Notes: generated from the sequence alone by a model not told the origin. Numbered from the stretch's first letter, positions 44,299 through 53,725 are shown. The stretch: DNA of 64,000 nt from Peribacillus sp. FSL E2-0218 (GCF_037992945.1 NZ_CP150304.1:995501-1059500); one strand, 5' to 3'. Made by a program: numbers and translations.

Positions 44299-46125
44299 AT
44301 GTTATCATCAATAAAGAGGTTCTTGATAGGAAGACCCTTAAAATCAAATGCACTGGGTGATCAAAAGCTTAACAAAACAAAAGCGTTGGCCATTCTATCT
44401 TCTGATGCTCTGTCCTCAGTCGCATATGGTCCGGAACAAATATTGATCGTCTTGATCACGGTTGGTGCTGCGGCATTTTGGTATTCCATACCGATTGCCA
44501 TCGGGGTCTTGATCCTGTTAACGGCGCTTATCTTGTCCTATAGGCAAATCATTTTTGCTTACCCGCATGGCGGAGGCGCCTATGTCGTTTCAAAAAACAA
44601 TTTGGGCATAAATCCAGGGCTGATCGCTGGCGGATCCTTATTGGTGGATTATATATTGACGGTGGCCGTGAGCGTTTCTGCAGGCACGGATGCCATCACG
44701 TCCGCTTTTCCCAGCCTGCATGCTTATAATGTCGGCATTGCCATCATTTTTGTGATCCTGCTTACCATCCTTAACTTAAGAGGGGTGACAGAGTCGGCTT
44801 CTGTATTGGCCTATCCTGTCTATCTGTTCGTTTTAGCATTATTCATCCTGATTGGGGTGGGACTATACAAAATCCTGACTGGGGATGTCTCACCTGAATT
44901 GCATGCTTCGATCGGAACCCCAGTCGCGGGCATCAGTTTATTCATCCTGCTGAGGGCATTTGCATCAGGCAGCTCCGCCTTGACCGGCGTCGAAGCGATT
45001 TCCAATGCAATCCCCAACTTTAAAGATCCAGCACCGAATAATGCAGCCAAAACCTTAATAGCGATGGGCTCGTTACTAGCTGTCTTATTTACGGGGATTG
45101 TATTTTTGGCCTATTATTTAAGCATTGTTCCAAGCGCAGAAGTAACGGTGGTATCCCAAATCGCCGAAGAAATATTTGGACGGAATTTCATGTATTTCTT
45201 CATTCAAGGCACGACGGCATTGATCCTGATTCTTGCTGCCAATACGGGGTATTCCGCTTTCCCGTTGCTAGCGGTCAATTTAGCCAAGGATAAGTTCATT
45301 CCAAGGATGTTTACGATAAGGGGAGACCGCCTAGGTTATTCCAATGGAATCATCATCCTTGGACTTGCATCGATTATCCTGATCGTCGCTTTTGGAGGGC
45401 ATACCGAGAATCTCATTCCCCTTTATGCAGTAGGTGTTTTCATTCCATTCACCTTGTCGCAGTCGGGGATGATGGTTAAATGGATCCGGGAAAAGCCAAA
45501 AGGCTGGATCGTGAAGTTAACGATTAATTCCATTGGGGCAATGATTAGCTTTATTGTCACGATCATTTTCTTTTTAACAAAATTCGTTCATGTATGGCCT
45601 GTTTTGATCTTCCTGCCGATCATCATTTTCATGTTCCATCGCATAAGGAGACATTATGATGCGGTAGGCGATCAATTGCGCATCACTACCTGTGAGCAGA
45701 CCCTGCCCATCCAAGGAAATGTTATCATCGTTCCTGTTGCCGGTATCACTCATGTAGTTGAGAATTCCTTGAATTATGCCAAGTCCCTTTCGGCAGATCA
45801 AATCATTGCCGTATACATCTCCTTTGAAAGGGAAGATGAAAAGAAATTCGAAGAAAAATGGAAGAAATGGCAGCCTGATATCAGGCTTGTCACGCTTCAT
45901 TCCTACTACCGGAGCATCATTCAGCCCTTGACTAAATTTGTGGATACGGTTGAGCATAAGGCCAGTGAATCCAATTATCAAGTAACCGTGATCATCCCCC
46001 AATTCATTCCGAAGAAGGGCTGGCACAACATTCTCCATAACCAATCTAGTTTACTGATTCGTGCGTATTTACTTTATAGAAGGAATGTAGTGGTTACGAC
46101 CGTTCCGTATCATTTGAAGAAATAA
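44299..46125 (+). CDS. kimA: High-affinity potassium importer KimA
   Basis: A 608-residue KUP/APC-type proton-coupled K+ importer, formerly YdaO. It has twelve predicted helices (to about residue 460) and a cytosolic USP-like C-terminal domain (GNVIIVPVAGITHVVENSL onward). The core reads SSDALSSVAYGPEQIL, then PHGGGAYVVSKNNLG and AANTGYSAFPLLA, as in B. subtilis KimA. ATG 44299 aligns with the known start (SIKRFLIG follows) and lies 9 bases after GGGTGA; an in-frame ATG at 44281 is less likely. Its expression and activity are both expected to fall with c-di-AMP. Confidence 0.95.
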   Translation: MLSSIKRFLIGRPLKSNALGDQKLNKTKALAILSSDALSSVAYGPEQILIVLITVGAAAFWYSIPIAIGVLILLTALILSYRQIIFAYPHGGGAYVVSKNNLGINPGLIAGGSLLVDYILTVAVSVSAGTDAITSAFPSLHAYNVGIAIIFVILLTILNLRGVTESASVLAYPVYLFVLALFILIGVGLYKILTGDVSPELHASIGTPVAGISLFILLRAFASGSSALTGVEAISNAIPNFKDPAPNNAAKTLIAMGSLLAVLFTGIVFLAYYLSIVPSAEVTVVSQIAEEIFGRNFMYFFIQGTTALILILAANTGYSAFPLLAVNLAKDKFIPRMFTIRGDRLGYSNGIIILGLASIILIVAFGGHTENLIPLYAVGVFIPFTLSQSGMMVKWIREKPKGWIVKLTINSIGAMISFIVTIIFFLTKFVHVWPVLIFLPIIIFMFHRIRRHYDAVGDQLRITTCEQTLPIQGNVIIVPVAGITHVVENSLNYAKSLSADQIIAVYISFEREDEKKFEEKWKKWQPDIRLVTLHSYYRSIIQPLTKFVDTVEHKASESNYQVTVIIPQFIPKKGWHNILHNQSSLLIRAYLLYRRNVVVTTVPYHLKK

Positions 46126-46141
46126 TTGTCATATCATGATA

Positions 46142-46175
46142 GAAGCAACCCAACTCAGGGTTGCTTCTTACTTTT
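46142..46175 (+). terminator. Terminator of kimA
   Basis: GAAGCAACCC-AACTCA-GGGTTGCTTC then TTACTTTTT. Confidence 0.85.
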
Positions 46176-46213
46176 TGTCTGCAGTTTTTTTTTGCACTTC
46201 ATTCAAAAAAATA

Positions 46214-46347
46214 AAAACTGCCCTTATAAACAGTTATTTCTCCGAAAAACAGAGATATATCAATGAAAACTGCATTTATATCTCCGAAAATAGAGATATA
46301 TCAATGAAAACTGCACTTATATCTCCGAAAAAGATATCGATCCCTAT
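46214..46347. repeat. Imperfect tandem repeat (about 41 bp, three copies)
   Basis: Units starting AAAACTGC at 46214, 46266 and 46307 share TATCTCCGAAAA and AGAGATATATCAATG. Each unit contains a small palindrome TATATCTC...GAGATATA. It occupies the gap between kimA and glcU, which otherwise holds only the kimA terminator. Confidence 0.8.
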
Positions 46348-46466
46348 CGATTAATGACCAAACTAAAAATTACCAAGGCTCAATTCACGGAGTGAGAACA
46401 TATTAAGAAAAAGACTAAGTGAAATTTTCCTGCTTTAGTTTGGACATACATATATGGGGGTTGAAG

Positions 46467-47321
46467 ATGGATATAGTATTAGCGCTCTTGCCGGCAGTGT
46501 TTTGGGGAAGCATCGTTTTATTTAATGTGAAGCTGGGAGGCGGACCTTATAGTCAGACACTGGGAACAACGATCGGGGCCTTGATATTCTCAATCGGCGT
46601 TTATATTTTTGCCGATATCAAGCTTTCCCTTTTGGTATTTGGCGTCGGCGTCGTGTCTGGTCTGTTTTGGGCGGTTGGACAAGCCAATCAGCTAAAGAGC
46701 ATCGATTTAATGGGGGTCTCCAAAACGATGCCGATATCAACTGGGTTGCAGCTCATTTCGACCACGTTATTCGGGGTCATCGTTTTCCATGAGTGGTCGA
46801 CGATGAAGGCGGTCATTTTAGGCGTTTTGGCACTAGTTTTCATCATTATCGGAATTGTCCTGACCTCTTTGGAAGATAAAGAATCAAAAGAGGGGAAATC
46901 GGGAAACTTGAAAAAAGGAATCATGATTCTCCTCATCTCCACCTTCGGTTACTTGGTTTATGTGGTCGTGGCCCGGCTCTTTGATGTAGATGGCTGGTCA
47001 GCACTATTCCCTCAAGCGATAGGGATGGTGATAGGTGGACTATTATTGACGTTTAAACATAAACCGTTTAACAAATATGCCATTCGAAATATCATTCCCG
47101 GATTGATATGGGCTGCTGGAAACATGTTTTTATTCATTTCCCAGCCTCGAGTGGGAGTCGCTACAAGTTTTTCGCTGTCACAAATGGGCATTGTCATCTC
47201 GACGCTAGGCGGAATCATCATATTGCGCGAGAAGAAAACGAAACACCAACTAATTGGAATCGTTATCGGAATAATATTGATCATCATAGCAGGGGTCATG
47301 CTTGGATTGGCAAAAAGTTAA
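46467..47321 (+). CDS. glcU: Glucose uptake protein GlcU
   Basis: A 284-residue GRP-family sugar transporter with ten predicted helices, beginning MDIVLALLPAVFWGSIVL. It imports glucose (probably proton-coupled) for oxidation by the dehydrogenase encoded next. ATG 46467 is chosen because GGGGG lies 6 bases before it; the open frame upstream has no site. The glcU-gdh pair is transcribed in the forespore in B. subtilis; I did not find a convincing sigma-G promoter here. Confidence 0.9.
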   Translation: MDIVLALLPAVFWGSIVLFNVKLGGGPYSQTLGTTIGALIFSIGVYIFADIKLSLLVFGVGVVSGLFWAVGQANQLKSIDLMGVSKTMPISTGLQLISTTLFGVIVFHEWSTMKAVILGVLALVFIIIGIVLTSLEDKESKEGKSGNLKKGIMILLISTFGYLVYVVVARLFDVDGWSALFPQAIGMVIGGLLLTFKHKPFNKYAIRNIIPGLIWAAGNMFLFISQPRVGVATSFSLSQMGIVISTLGGIIILREKKTKHQLIGIVIGIILIIIAGVMLGLAKS

Positions 47322-47336
47322 TTGGAGGGTGATGGA

Positions 47337-48122
47337 ATGTATAAGGATTTAGAAGGCAAGGTCGTTGTGATAACAGGCTCGTCAACTGGTTTGGGGAAAG
47401 CGATGGCCATTCGCTTTGCTCAGGAAAAGGCAAAGGTCGTGGTTAATTATCGCTCGAAACCGGAGGAAGCGGATAGTGTATTGGAAGAAATAAAAGCAGA
47501 CGGCGGGGAAGCGATAGCAGTGAAAGGGGATGTCACCGTTGAAGGTGATGTAATTAATCTTGTTGAATCAGCAGTAAAGAAGTTCGGAAAGCTTGATGTA
47601 TTCATCAATAATGCAGGAATAGAAAATCCCGTTCCATCTCATGAGATGCCGTTAAGCGATTGGAATAGGGTGATAAACACCAATTTGACCGGCAACTTCC
47701 TCGGCTGCCGTGAAGCAATCAAATATTATGTCGAGAATGATGTAAAAGGCAATGTGATAAACATGTCCAGTGTACATGAAATGATTCCATGGCCTCTATT
47801 CGTTCACTATGCAGCAAGCAAGGGAGGCGTAAAATTGCTTACGGAAACCTTGGCCCTTGAATATGCGCCAAAAGGAATTCGGGTCAACAGCATAGGTCCA
47901 GGTGCCATCGCCACGCCAATAAATGCAGAAAAACTGGAAGATCCCGAAAAGAAAAAAGACCTCGAAAGCATGATTCCGATGGGGTACATCGGAAAGCCAG
48001 AGGAAATTGCCGCTGTTGCTGTATGGCTGGCTTCCTCCGAATCCAGTTATGTAACGGGCATCACGTTGTTCGCCGATGGCGGGATGACAAAATATCCTTC
48101 GTTCCAAGCTGGAAGAGGATAA
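47337..48122 (+). CDS. gdh: Glucose 1-dehydrogenase
   Basis: A 261-residue SDR enzyme, the exact length of Bacillus Gdh. Cofactor motif TGSSTGLG (13-20), catalytic Ser145, Tyr158 and Lys162 fall at the same positions as in the B. megaterium enzyme. It oxidises glucose to gluconolactone with NAD(P)+ and is used in germinating spores. ATG 47337 follows TGGAGGGTGA, 15 bases after glcU. Confidence 0.95.
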   Translation: MYKDLEGKVVVITGSSTGLGKAMAIRFAQEKAKVVVNYRSKPEEADSVLEEIKADGGEAIAVKGDVTVEGDVINLVESAVKKFGKLDVFINNAGIENPVPSHEMPLSDWNRVINTNLTGNFLGCREAIKYYVENDVKGNVINMSSVHEMIPWPLFVHYAASKGGVKLLTETLALEYAPKGIRVNSIGPGAIATPINAEKLEDPEKKKDLESMIPMGYIGKPEEIAAVAVWLASSESSYVTGITLFADGGMTKYPSFQAGRG

Positions 48123-48153
48123 AACAAGCGCCAACAGCAAATACTCAACAGAT

Positions 48154-48187
48154 GGTTTCGGAATGATACCTATTCCGGAACCTTTTT
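48154..48187 (+). terminator. Terminator of glcU-gdh
   Basis: GGTTTCGGAAT...ATTCCGGAACC followed by TTTTT. Confidence 0.85.
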
Positions 48188-48255
48188 ATCCTTCAATATT
48201 CTTGAAAGCGCCTTGCATACGTTGGAATTTCTAATTTATAAAAGGTACGTGAGCT

Positions 48256-48956
48256 TCAATGCTCAAAGGAGAGTATCCGTGCAAGCCTTTAGCTTTCCAG
48301 AACTCTTTTTACTTGTTAAATAAAGTTAATATTAAATTACAAATTTATTAATCTTCTATTAATAGAATGTTAATGATTACCATATAAACTAAATATTGAA
48401 TATAGATAGGGAGGAAATAAAAATGAAAAAAATATTCGTAGCTTTACCAGTCATGACCATGTTAGTATCGGGGTTTACTTACAGCACCACAGATGCAAGG
48501 AGTGCAGTAGGCCATCTAACAGATAATCCAGAATCCAATCTCACTTCAGAAGTAAAACCGGAAGAGGAACCAAAACAGGAAGAAGTAGTTAAAAACAATA
48601 ATGGGAGTGCAGTAGGCCATCTGCCAAGTAATCCAGAATCAAATACCACTTCAGAAGTTAAACCGGAAGAGGAACCAAAACAGGAAGAAGTAGCTGAAGA
48701 TAAAGTAACTGTTAATAACCTTAAAGCTGGAAATAACGTCACAATTGAAGGTAATACAATGGAGATGGCCCCCTATTATGAAATATATGTAAATGAAAAG
48801 CCGGTTATATTTACTGTAAAAGATAAAGTTAACCCTAAAGTATATTCAACAAAAGTTTCAAATTTAAATAAAGGAGATATTGTAACAGTTTATGCCAGTT
48901 ATATGGATGCAACTAGCCGGTACGTCCATGGTTCTGTTACAACTATAGTGCAATAA
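48256..48956 (+). repeat. Left copy of a tandem gene duplication
   Basis: Starting at TCAATGCTCAAAGGA, leader and coding sequence match 49327-50259. The matching leader includes TTAATGATTACCATATAAAC and the following TAAATATTGAATAT in both copies. The right copy has about 230 extra coding bases. Confidence 0.85.
48423..48956 (+). CDS. Secreted SAVGHLP-repeat protein, copy 1 (177 aa)
   Basis: Signal peptide (about 1-23, MKKIFVALPVMTMLVSGFTY) followed by two direct copies of a Pro/Glu-rich motif (SAVGHLTDNPESNLTSEV and SAVGHLPSNPESNTTSEV, each with KPEEEPKQEEV). A C-terminal beta-sandwich-like domain (about 95-177) starts DKVTVNNLKAGNNVTIEGN. No anchor motif is visible, so it is probably released or loosely wall-bound. 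No family is recognised for the repeat; the C-terminal domain resembles small bacterial Ig-like modules. ATG follows GGAGG. Confidence 0.85.
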   Translation: MKKIFVALPVMTMLVSGFTYSTTDARSAVGHLTDNPESNLTSEVKPEEEPKQEEVVKNNNGSAVGHLPSNPESNTTSEVKPEEEPKQEEVAEDKVTVNNLKAGNNVTIEGNTMEMAPYYEIYVNEKPVIFTVKDKVNPKVYSTKVSNLNKGDIVTVYASYMDATSRYVHGSVTTIVQ

Positions 48957-49326
48957 GTTACTAAAACACCCAAAAACATGGAACCTCATCTAGTGATGTT
49001 TTTCTTTGGGCAAGAGTTTTGCATTACGCATAAAGAAGAAATAAAGTGGGAGGCAATTAAGAATGAAAAAAGATAGGAACCAAGTACTATTTTGATAAAA
49101 GCTTAATTGGAATCCAAAAAAGTACCGGGAGATCCAAAGGAGTTGGAGCCGAAGGTGGTTGTAAAGGTAGTAGAAAGAAGCTATTGAGCTGGGTAAACCA
49201 GAAGGATTGATGCTTCACAGTGATCAAGGATCAGTTTATATTTCGTATGCTTTATTAGAACTTAGCTCAAGAAGCAGGGCATCGAATCCTTTCATTCGTC
49301 TTCCTCTCTAAAGCCTTCGGAAGGAG
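48957..49326. other. Interval between the duplicated genes
   Basis: Holds the IS3-type transposase remnant (see 49180-49311) and otherwise degenerate sequence. No intact gene. Confidence 0.6.
49180..49311 (+). pseudogene. IS3-family transposase remnant
   Basis: Forty-three codons reading AIELGKPEGLMLHSDQGSVY then ISYALLEL match the central DDE block of IS3/IS150-type OrfB (LILHSDQG.QYTS). The reading breaks on both sides: a TGA interrupts the upstream similarity near 49185 and a shift follows near 49270. Only a decayed internal piece remains. Confidence 0.75.
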
Positions 49327-50259
49327 TCAACGCTCAAAGGAAAGTATCATTGCAAGCTTTCAACTTTCCGGAACTCTTTTAACTTGTTAAATAAAGTTCA
49401 TGATAAATGACAAGATTATTAATGATTACCATATAAACTAAATATTGAATATGAATAAGGGGGAATTAAAATGAAAAAAATATTCGTAGCTTTACCAGTA
49501 GTGACCATGTTAGTATCGGGGTTTGCTTACAGCACCGCAGATGCAAGGAGTGCAGTAGGATACCTGCCAAATGATCCAGATTCAAATCCCACTTCAGGAA
49601 TTAAACCGGAAGAGAAACCAAAACAGGAGGAAGTGGCTGAGAACAATAACGGAAGTGCAATAGGCCATCTGCCAGATGATCCAGACTCAAATCCCACTCC
49701 TGAATCTAGTCCTTCAGTCCATAGTAAAATTACTATTCTAGAAGCATATGCAGGAGAAAATACAATAAAAGTTGAACATCCAGCGGAAGATCTAACTCTC
49801 AACTTTTACCGTAATGACAAATATGAAGGATCAGCTAATATCTATTATTTCTATTATAAAGCTTGGGGTAATAGAGCAAGTTTCACTTATCCAGGCGAAG
49901 GATTAAAGCCAGGCGATATTTTGCGAGTGGATACAAAAGATTCGTCCGGCCAAGTAACTAAAGGAAAAGAATTCAGTGTAAGTGATATGAGTAGACCTGA
50001 AGATAAAGTAACTGTTAATAACCTTAAAGCTGGAAACAGCGTCACCATTGAAGGTGAAACAATGGAGATAGCCTCGACTTATGACATATATGTAAATGGG
50101 AAGTGGGTTACTACCGTCAAAAAAAATAAATACTCCCCGGATGTATATTCAGTACAAGTTCCAAATTTAAATAAAGGGGATATTGTCACAGTTTTAGCCA
50201 AAGATATTAGTGAATCCGGCCAATATACTCATGGTTCTGTCACAACAACCGTGCAATAA
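49327..50259 (+). repeat. Right copy of the tandem gene duplication
   Basis: Starts TCAACGCTCAAAGGA and repeats the leader and gene of 48256-48956, with an additional inserted domain. Confidence 0.85.
49471..50259 (+). CDS. Secreted SAVGHLP-repeat protein, copy 2 (262 aa)
   Basis: Paralogue of the 177-aa protein. The signal peptide is nearly identical, and the two repeats read SAVGYLPNDPDSNPTSGI and SAIGHLPDDPDSNPTPES. An extra domain (about 85-170) starts SKITILEAYAGENTIKVEHP and contains aromatic-rich NIYYFYYKAWG. The same C-terminal domain follows (DKVTVNNLKAGNSVTIEGE). The extra domain resembles the C-terminal one in pattern, so the protein may have grown by internal duplication. ATG follows AGGGGG. 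Secreted; function unknown. Confidence 0.85.
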   Translation: MKKIFVALPVVTMLVSGFAYSTADARSAVGYLPNDPDSNPTSGIKPEEKPKQEEVAENNNGSAIGHLPDDPDSNPTPESSPSVHSKITILEAYAGENTIKVEHPAEDLTLNFYRNDKYEGSANIYYFYYKAWGNRASFTYPGEGLKPGDILRVDTKDSSGQVTKGKEFSVSDMSRPEDKVTVNNLKAGNSVTIEGETMEIASTYDIYVNGKWVTTVKKNKYSPDVYSVQVPNLNKGDIVTVLAKDISESGQYTHGSVTTTVQ

Positions 50260-50339
50260 GTTACCAAAAATACTAAAAACATAGAACTCTTCAGACAAAA
50301 TTAATACTGGAAAATTTAATGTAGGCAAACTTGAACTGG

Positions 50340-50385
50340 CCCGTAAATGTTAGACTTTTACCTAACGTTTACGGGGTGTTTTTTT
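50340..50385 (+). terminator. Terminator after copy 2
   Basis: CCCGTAAATGTTAG...CTAACGTTTACGGG with T-run. Confidence 0.8.
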
Positions 50386-50492
50386 GGCTTATTTTACAGC
50401 AATATTTATCTCATACCTTACCTAGACTTCAATTCTAAAGTAGTGCAAATTCCAACTCACTCCATGTATCGATATAAGCATTCAGGCAAAGG

Positions 50493-50546
50493 TAAACTAC
50501 CTGTCCCCAATATATGGGAGGCAGGTAAGTTTAGGTGTTTTTTCTA
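50493..50546. terminator. Hairpin between converging genes
   Basis: TAAACTACCTG...CAGGTAAGTTTA followed by GGTGTTTTTT on the + strand. It may also stop the leftward reductase gene. The remainder of 50260-50582 shows no gene. Confidence 0.55.
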
Positions 50547-50582
50547 ATTCTCAAAATAAACGGTTATCTTATTTGAAATTCC

Positions 50583-51128
50583 TCAACGAGTATGATGATT
50601 ATACCAGTCTATGAAGTTATCTACGACGGTATCGATGAATTGGACAGTCGATTCGTGTGTAAGGCTTCCGTCACTGTCGATCTTATCATGCACGGCTCCT
50701 ACATACACTTCATTTCCTGGTAGGAGTGGTGAGGAGATACCTAGTGCGAATAAGATATCACGTAAATGCAGTTGGGCTTTAACCGTTCCTAGCTGCCCCA
50801 TTGACGCACCCATGATCCATGATGGTTTGCCAATCAAGACTTTATCCACACGTGATAACCAATCGATGGCATTGCCCAATACGCCGGGAATCGTCCCATT
50901 GTATTCAGGTGTTACCCAAAGAACTGCGTCTGCATCGGCCACTTTGCCTTTGAACTCTTTCACGACGGCAGGAGGATCGTTTTCAATATCTTGATCATAA
51001 AAAGGCAAATCACGAATGTTTAAGATTTCGAGATCGAACCGATCTTGATATCTTGTTTGAATATATTTGGCAAGCTTTAGGTTATAAGACTCTTTACGAA
51101 TACTTCCCACTATTGCGACAACTTTCAT
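50583..51128 (-). CDS. NADPH-dependent FMN reductase (azoreductase/ChrR type)
   Basis: A 181-residue flavodoxin-fold enzyme. The phosphate-binding loop GSIRKESYN (about 8-16) and the PEYNGTIPGVLGNAIDWLSR flavin loop are diagnostic for the YhdA/ChrR/NQO group that reduces quinones, azo dyes or chromate. The ATG at 51128 is 8 bases after GGAGG; the ATG at 51134 and the frame upstream overlap the site. Single-gene unit. Confidence 0.92.
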   Translation of the reverse strand: MKVVAIVGSIRKESYNLKLAKYIQTRYQDRFDLEILNIRDLPFYDQDIENDPPAVVKEFKGKVADADAVLWVTPEYNGTIPGVLGNAIDWLSRVDKVLIGKPSWIMGASMGQLGTVKAQLHLRDILFALGISSPLLPGNEVYVGAVHDKIDSDGSLTHESTVQFIDTVVDNFIDWYNHHTR

Positions 51129-51236
51129 CTGCATTACCTCCACGTGTTAATTTGTCATGGATACCCATGTTAATATGTTCCTCTTACTCATTATAAGTGG
51201 ATTTCCAATGAAAGGGAAAAAAGATGCTTATACGCT

Positions 51237-53612
51237 TCAATTTGAAGGATTTTGATGGTTCAATGAGTAGTCCATCCATTCTTTTGCTTCTCCGAGTTGT
51301 TTTTTTATCCTATCTCCTACAACTGGTTTAAGCTTATTTTTGTCCATTAACTTATCGATTAGTTCCATGACTGAATTGAACTCTTTATCCATGTGTTCTG
51401 GATTTTTATCAATGGCTTTATTTAATCGATTGAGAGATTGTTTTAAAGCCTTACCTTCTTTTTTATCGAGAGCTCCTTGCTCCAAATATACGTCACTTAT
51501 TTGTCTTTCGATTTCTGTTAATACGGTTTGAGCAGCCAAAATCGGTTCTTCGCCAGGGTTTAGAGCCTTTTCACGCCACGGTCCTTTCCCTAATGCATCA
51601 ACTGAAGGGGCACTGGCTTGTCCGAAAGCGAACATATTCGCTCCAGACGTACCATGTTTTGCAGATAGGACATCATCCACATTCATCATTTCATCAAGGT
51701 GATGGTAGAAAGAATATATTCCCGTATAGTACATCGTCCCATCAGGCATTAGCTCTTTGCTGTCTTGAACGGTTTTTTGAATACTATTGAAGTCATGCCC
51801 ATACGCCTGTGGGATGACACCATCTATATCATCTTTCCAATCGCTGATCAATACCGCTTCTGGCCCTGGTTCAGGTGTTGCTGTCATCATGAATTTCTGG
51901 TTAATATCTTTAGATTGATCATGCAACTTCTCAACGAATTCATTTTCTTTTGTACGCAACCAAGTTGTCCAATCTTCCCATTGTTCTGGGTTTGTCGCTG
52001 GGTTGAGGGTGAATGGATCACTACCAGTCCGTTCCTTATACAAAGCACGAACTTTTGTGCTAAAGCCGTAGCTTTTCTCGAAATCATGATGCGGATAGCG
52101 CATATAATCTATATTCAAACCTTTTATATCGTAGTTTAGCTGCATTTCCTTGTATATGGCTAGCATGAATTTCTGTACTTCTGGTTGTGCGATATCCAAC
52201 CAATAGTATTTGCTTGATGTATCAGGGAGTGGTTCTCCTGTATTGTTTTGTCGTTGGACGGCTGCCCATTCAGGGTGGTTTTTAAATGCTGGGGGAGTTC
52301 CTAAGCTGCTTTCACCGACCATAAAGCCATCTGTCCATGCTTGAACCGTAAGCCCTCGCTTTCTTCCTTCTTTCACATAGGCAGCTAACAAATCGTTACC
52401 ATAACGACCGTATTCGCCATTCTGAAACCTTGGGTGCTGTCCTGGCATACCATACTGCTCCATCACTTTACTCGGATAAATCGTATAGCCATGGAATGTA
52501 GTTTCAAGATAGACTGAATTGAAACCCGCCTCTTCCATACGGTCAAGTACTTGTTTGACTCCCTCAAGTGTCGTTTCCTCCGGACGATACCAAATGGCGC
52601 GTTGTTCCGCTACATTCGATGGCAAAGAATAATAGTAGGCGTCATAAACAGACTGGGTCGCTTGCCGTGTGAGGTCAAGTGCTTTAACGGGGTCTCTTTC
52701 TTTTATAGTCTCTGCTTCAATTAATAGTTTTTCAGAATTGGAGATCGACTTCTTCGCTTTATTCATAGCAACATCCAAATAAATAGTTTTGGATTTTTCC
52801 ATAGATGCTTTAGCTTGTTTAATGGCTTGCTTACTTTGATATGCATAACTATCAACATCTTGAATGATTTTTACAGAGCCATTTTCATCTACAGTGACTT
52901 TAGAGCCTATAATCGAATGGGATGTAAGCCATTTCGCTGCTATCCCATGTCCGCTCACAACATATCCGTTTGCCGGAATCCGGGAACCTCCGCCTCCTAA
53001 TTTCGTAACGAACCCATTTTCAACGGTAATCTCGTAACCATATGCATTGGTTTTAGTTGTTTCTCCAAAAGATGGGTGATATACAATCAATTGATCAGGG
53101 CCTCTAAATCCATCGAATGGTGCTCCGGCTGGATTGGATGCCGCTGTAGGGTCGATTGCATTAGCGACTTTTTCTTCCTTCTTCACGACAGGTTCCAATA
53201 AGGTAACTGTTTCTCCGCTTTCTAATTGTGATAGGAAGGAATCTATCTCGGCAGTTGTCTTAGCACCGGTTGAAAGAACAAGGCCATTCCGGGGAATCGG
53301 GCTATCACCATCGGTCTTAGCTTTCACCCGATATGTATTTAATCCCTTCTTTTCAAGGATGACTTCTTTACTGCCTTTCTTTGTTTCCGTGTAATAGCTG
53401 AAGGTGTCATTAAAAACGATCAATTTGTTTTCGTTGGCAAGTTGGTTCGTCCCGCCAATGATCATGTGATCCCCAGAATGATCCTTGATGGTCAATATAT
53501 CGACAGAAGTGCTTGGATGTTGGGCTGTAACGCTGCTCCCCGATCCGAAAGATGATAAAACTAGGCTTGAAGCAAAAATAGAGCTATTGATCACTCTCAA
53601 TTTTCTACTCAT
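51237..53612 (-). CDS. Secreted GHL10-family glycoside hydrolase (DUF187)
   Basis: A 791-residue secreted protein with signal peptide (cut near residue 30, SSVTA-Q). The N-terminal half (about 35-330) has beta-rich and helical parts. The GHL10 (PF02638) TIM-barrel (about 340-650) includes RAIWYRPEETTLEGVKQVLD, the YDIKGLNIDYMRYP strand with the likely acid, and GVIPQAYGHDF. The C-terminal 130 residues are helical. Relatives (YngK type) are little studied extracellular glycosidases. It is divergent from the mannoside operon, with a cre site in its upstream region, suggesting joint carbohydrate control. Confidence 0.88.
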   Translation of the reverse strand: MSRKLRVINSSIFASSLVLSSFGSGSSVTAQHPSTSVDILTIKDHSGDHMIIGGTNQLANENKLIVFNDTFSYYTETKKGSKEVILEKKGLNTYRVKAKTDGDSPIPRNGLVLSTGAKTTAEIDSFLSQLESGETVTLLEPVVKKEEKVANAIDPTAASNPAGAPFDGFRGPDQLIVYHPSFGETTKTNAYGYEITVENGFVTKLGGGGSRIPANGYVVSGHGIAAKWLTSHSIIGSKVTVDENGSVKIIQDVDSYAYQSKQAIKQAKASMEKSKTIYLDVAMNKAKKSISNSEKLLIEAETIKERDPVKALDLTRQATQSVYDAYYYSLPSNVAEQRAIWYRPEETTLEGVKQVLDRMEEAGFNSVYLETTFHGYTIYPSKVMEQYGMPGQHPRFQNGEYGRYGNDLLAAYVKEGRKRGLTVQAWTDGFMVGESSLGTPPAFKNHPEWAAVQRQNNTGEPLPDTSSKYYWLDIAQPEVQKFMLAIYKEMQLNYDIKGLNIDYMRYPHHDFEKSYGFSTKVRALYKERTGSDPFTLNPATNPEQWEDWTTWLRTKENEFVEKLHDQSKDINQKFMMTATPEPGPEAVLISDWKDDIDGVIPQAYGHDFNSIQKTVQDSKELMPDGTMYYTGIYSFYHHLDEMMNVDDVLSAKHGTSGANMFAFGQASAPSVDALGKGPWREKALNPGEEPILAAQTVLTEIERQISDVYLEQGALDKKEGKALKQSLNRLNKAIDKNPEHMDKEFNSVMELIDKLMDKNKLKPVVGDRIKKQLGEAKEWMDYSLNHQNPSN

Positions 53613-53711
53613 AATATGTGCTCCTTTTCGTTTTATTGGTTACCCTGCTGTAGTTAGTTCTAGGTGGACAAACGGATGAAAGGCAAAGTGGGTATCATAG
53701 GCGGAATTATA
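53613..53711. other. Divergent promoter region (left part)
   Basis: The 508-base interval 53613-54121 holds no gene. It carries two cre-like operators and the promoter of the rightward operon, annotated separately. It is very AT-rich around 53740-54060. Confidence 0.6.
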
Positions 53712-53725
53712 AGAAAACGCTTTCA
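53712..53725. promoter_or_regulatory. cre-like CcpA site 1
   Basis: AGAAAACGCTTTCA differs from the CcpA consensus TGWAARCGYTWNCW at the first position only. Located 100 bases upstream of the GHL10 gene start. Confidence 0.7.

Noticed and set aside
46214..46347. CRISPR array
   Set aside because: Units are contiguous imperfect repeats without unique spacers of regular size, and no cas gene is nearby.
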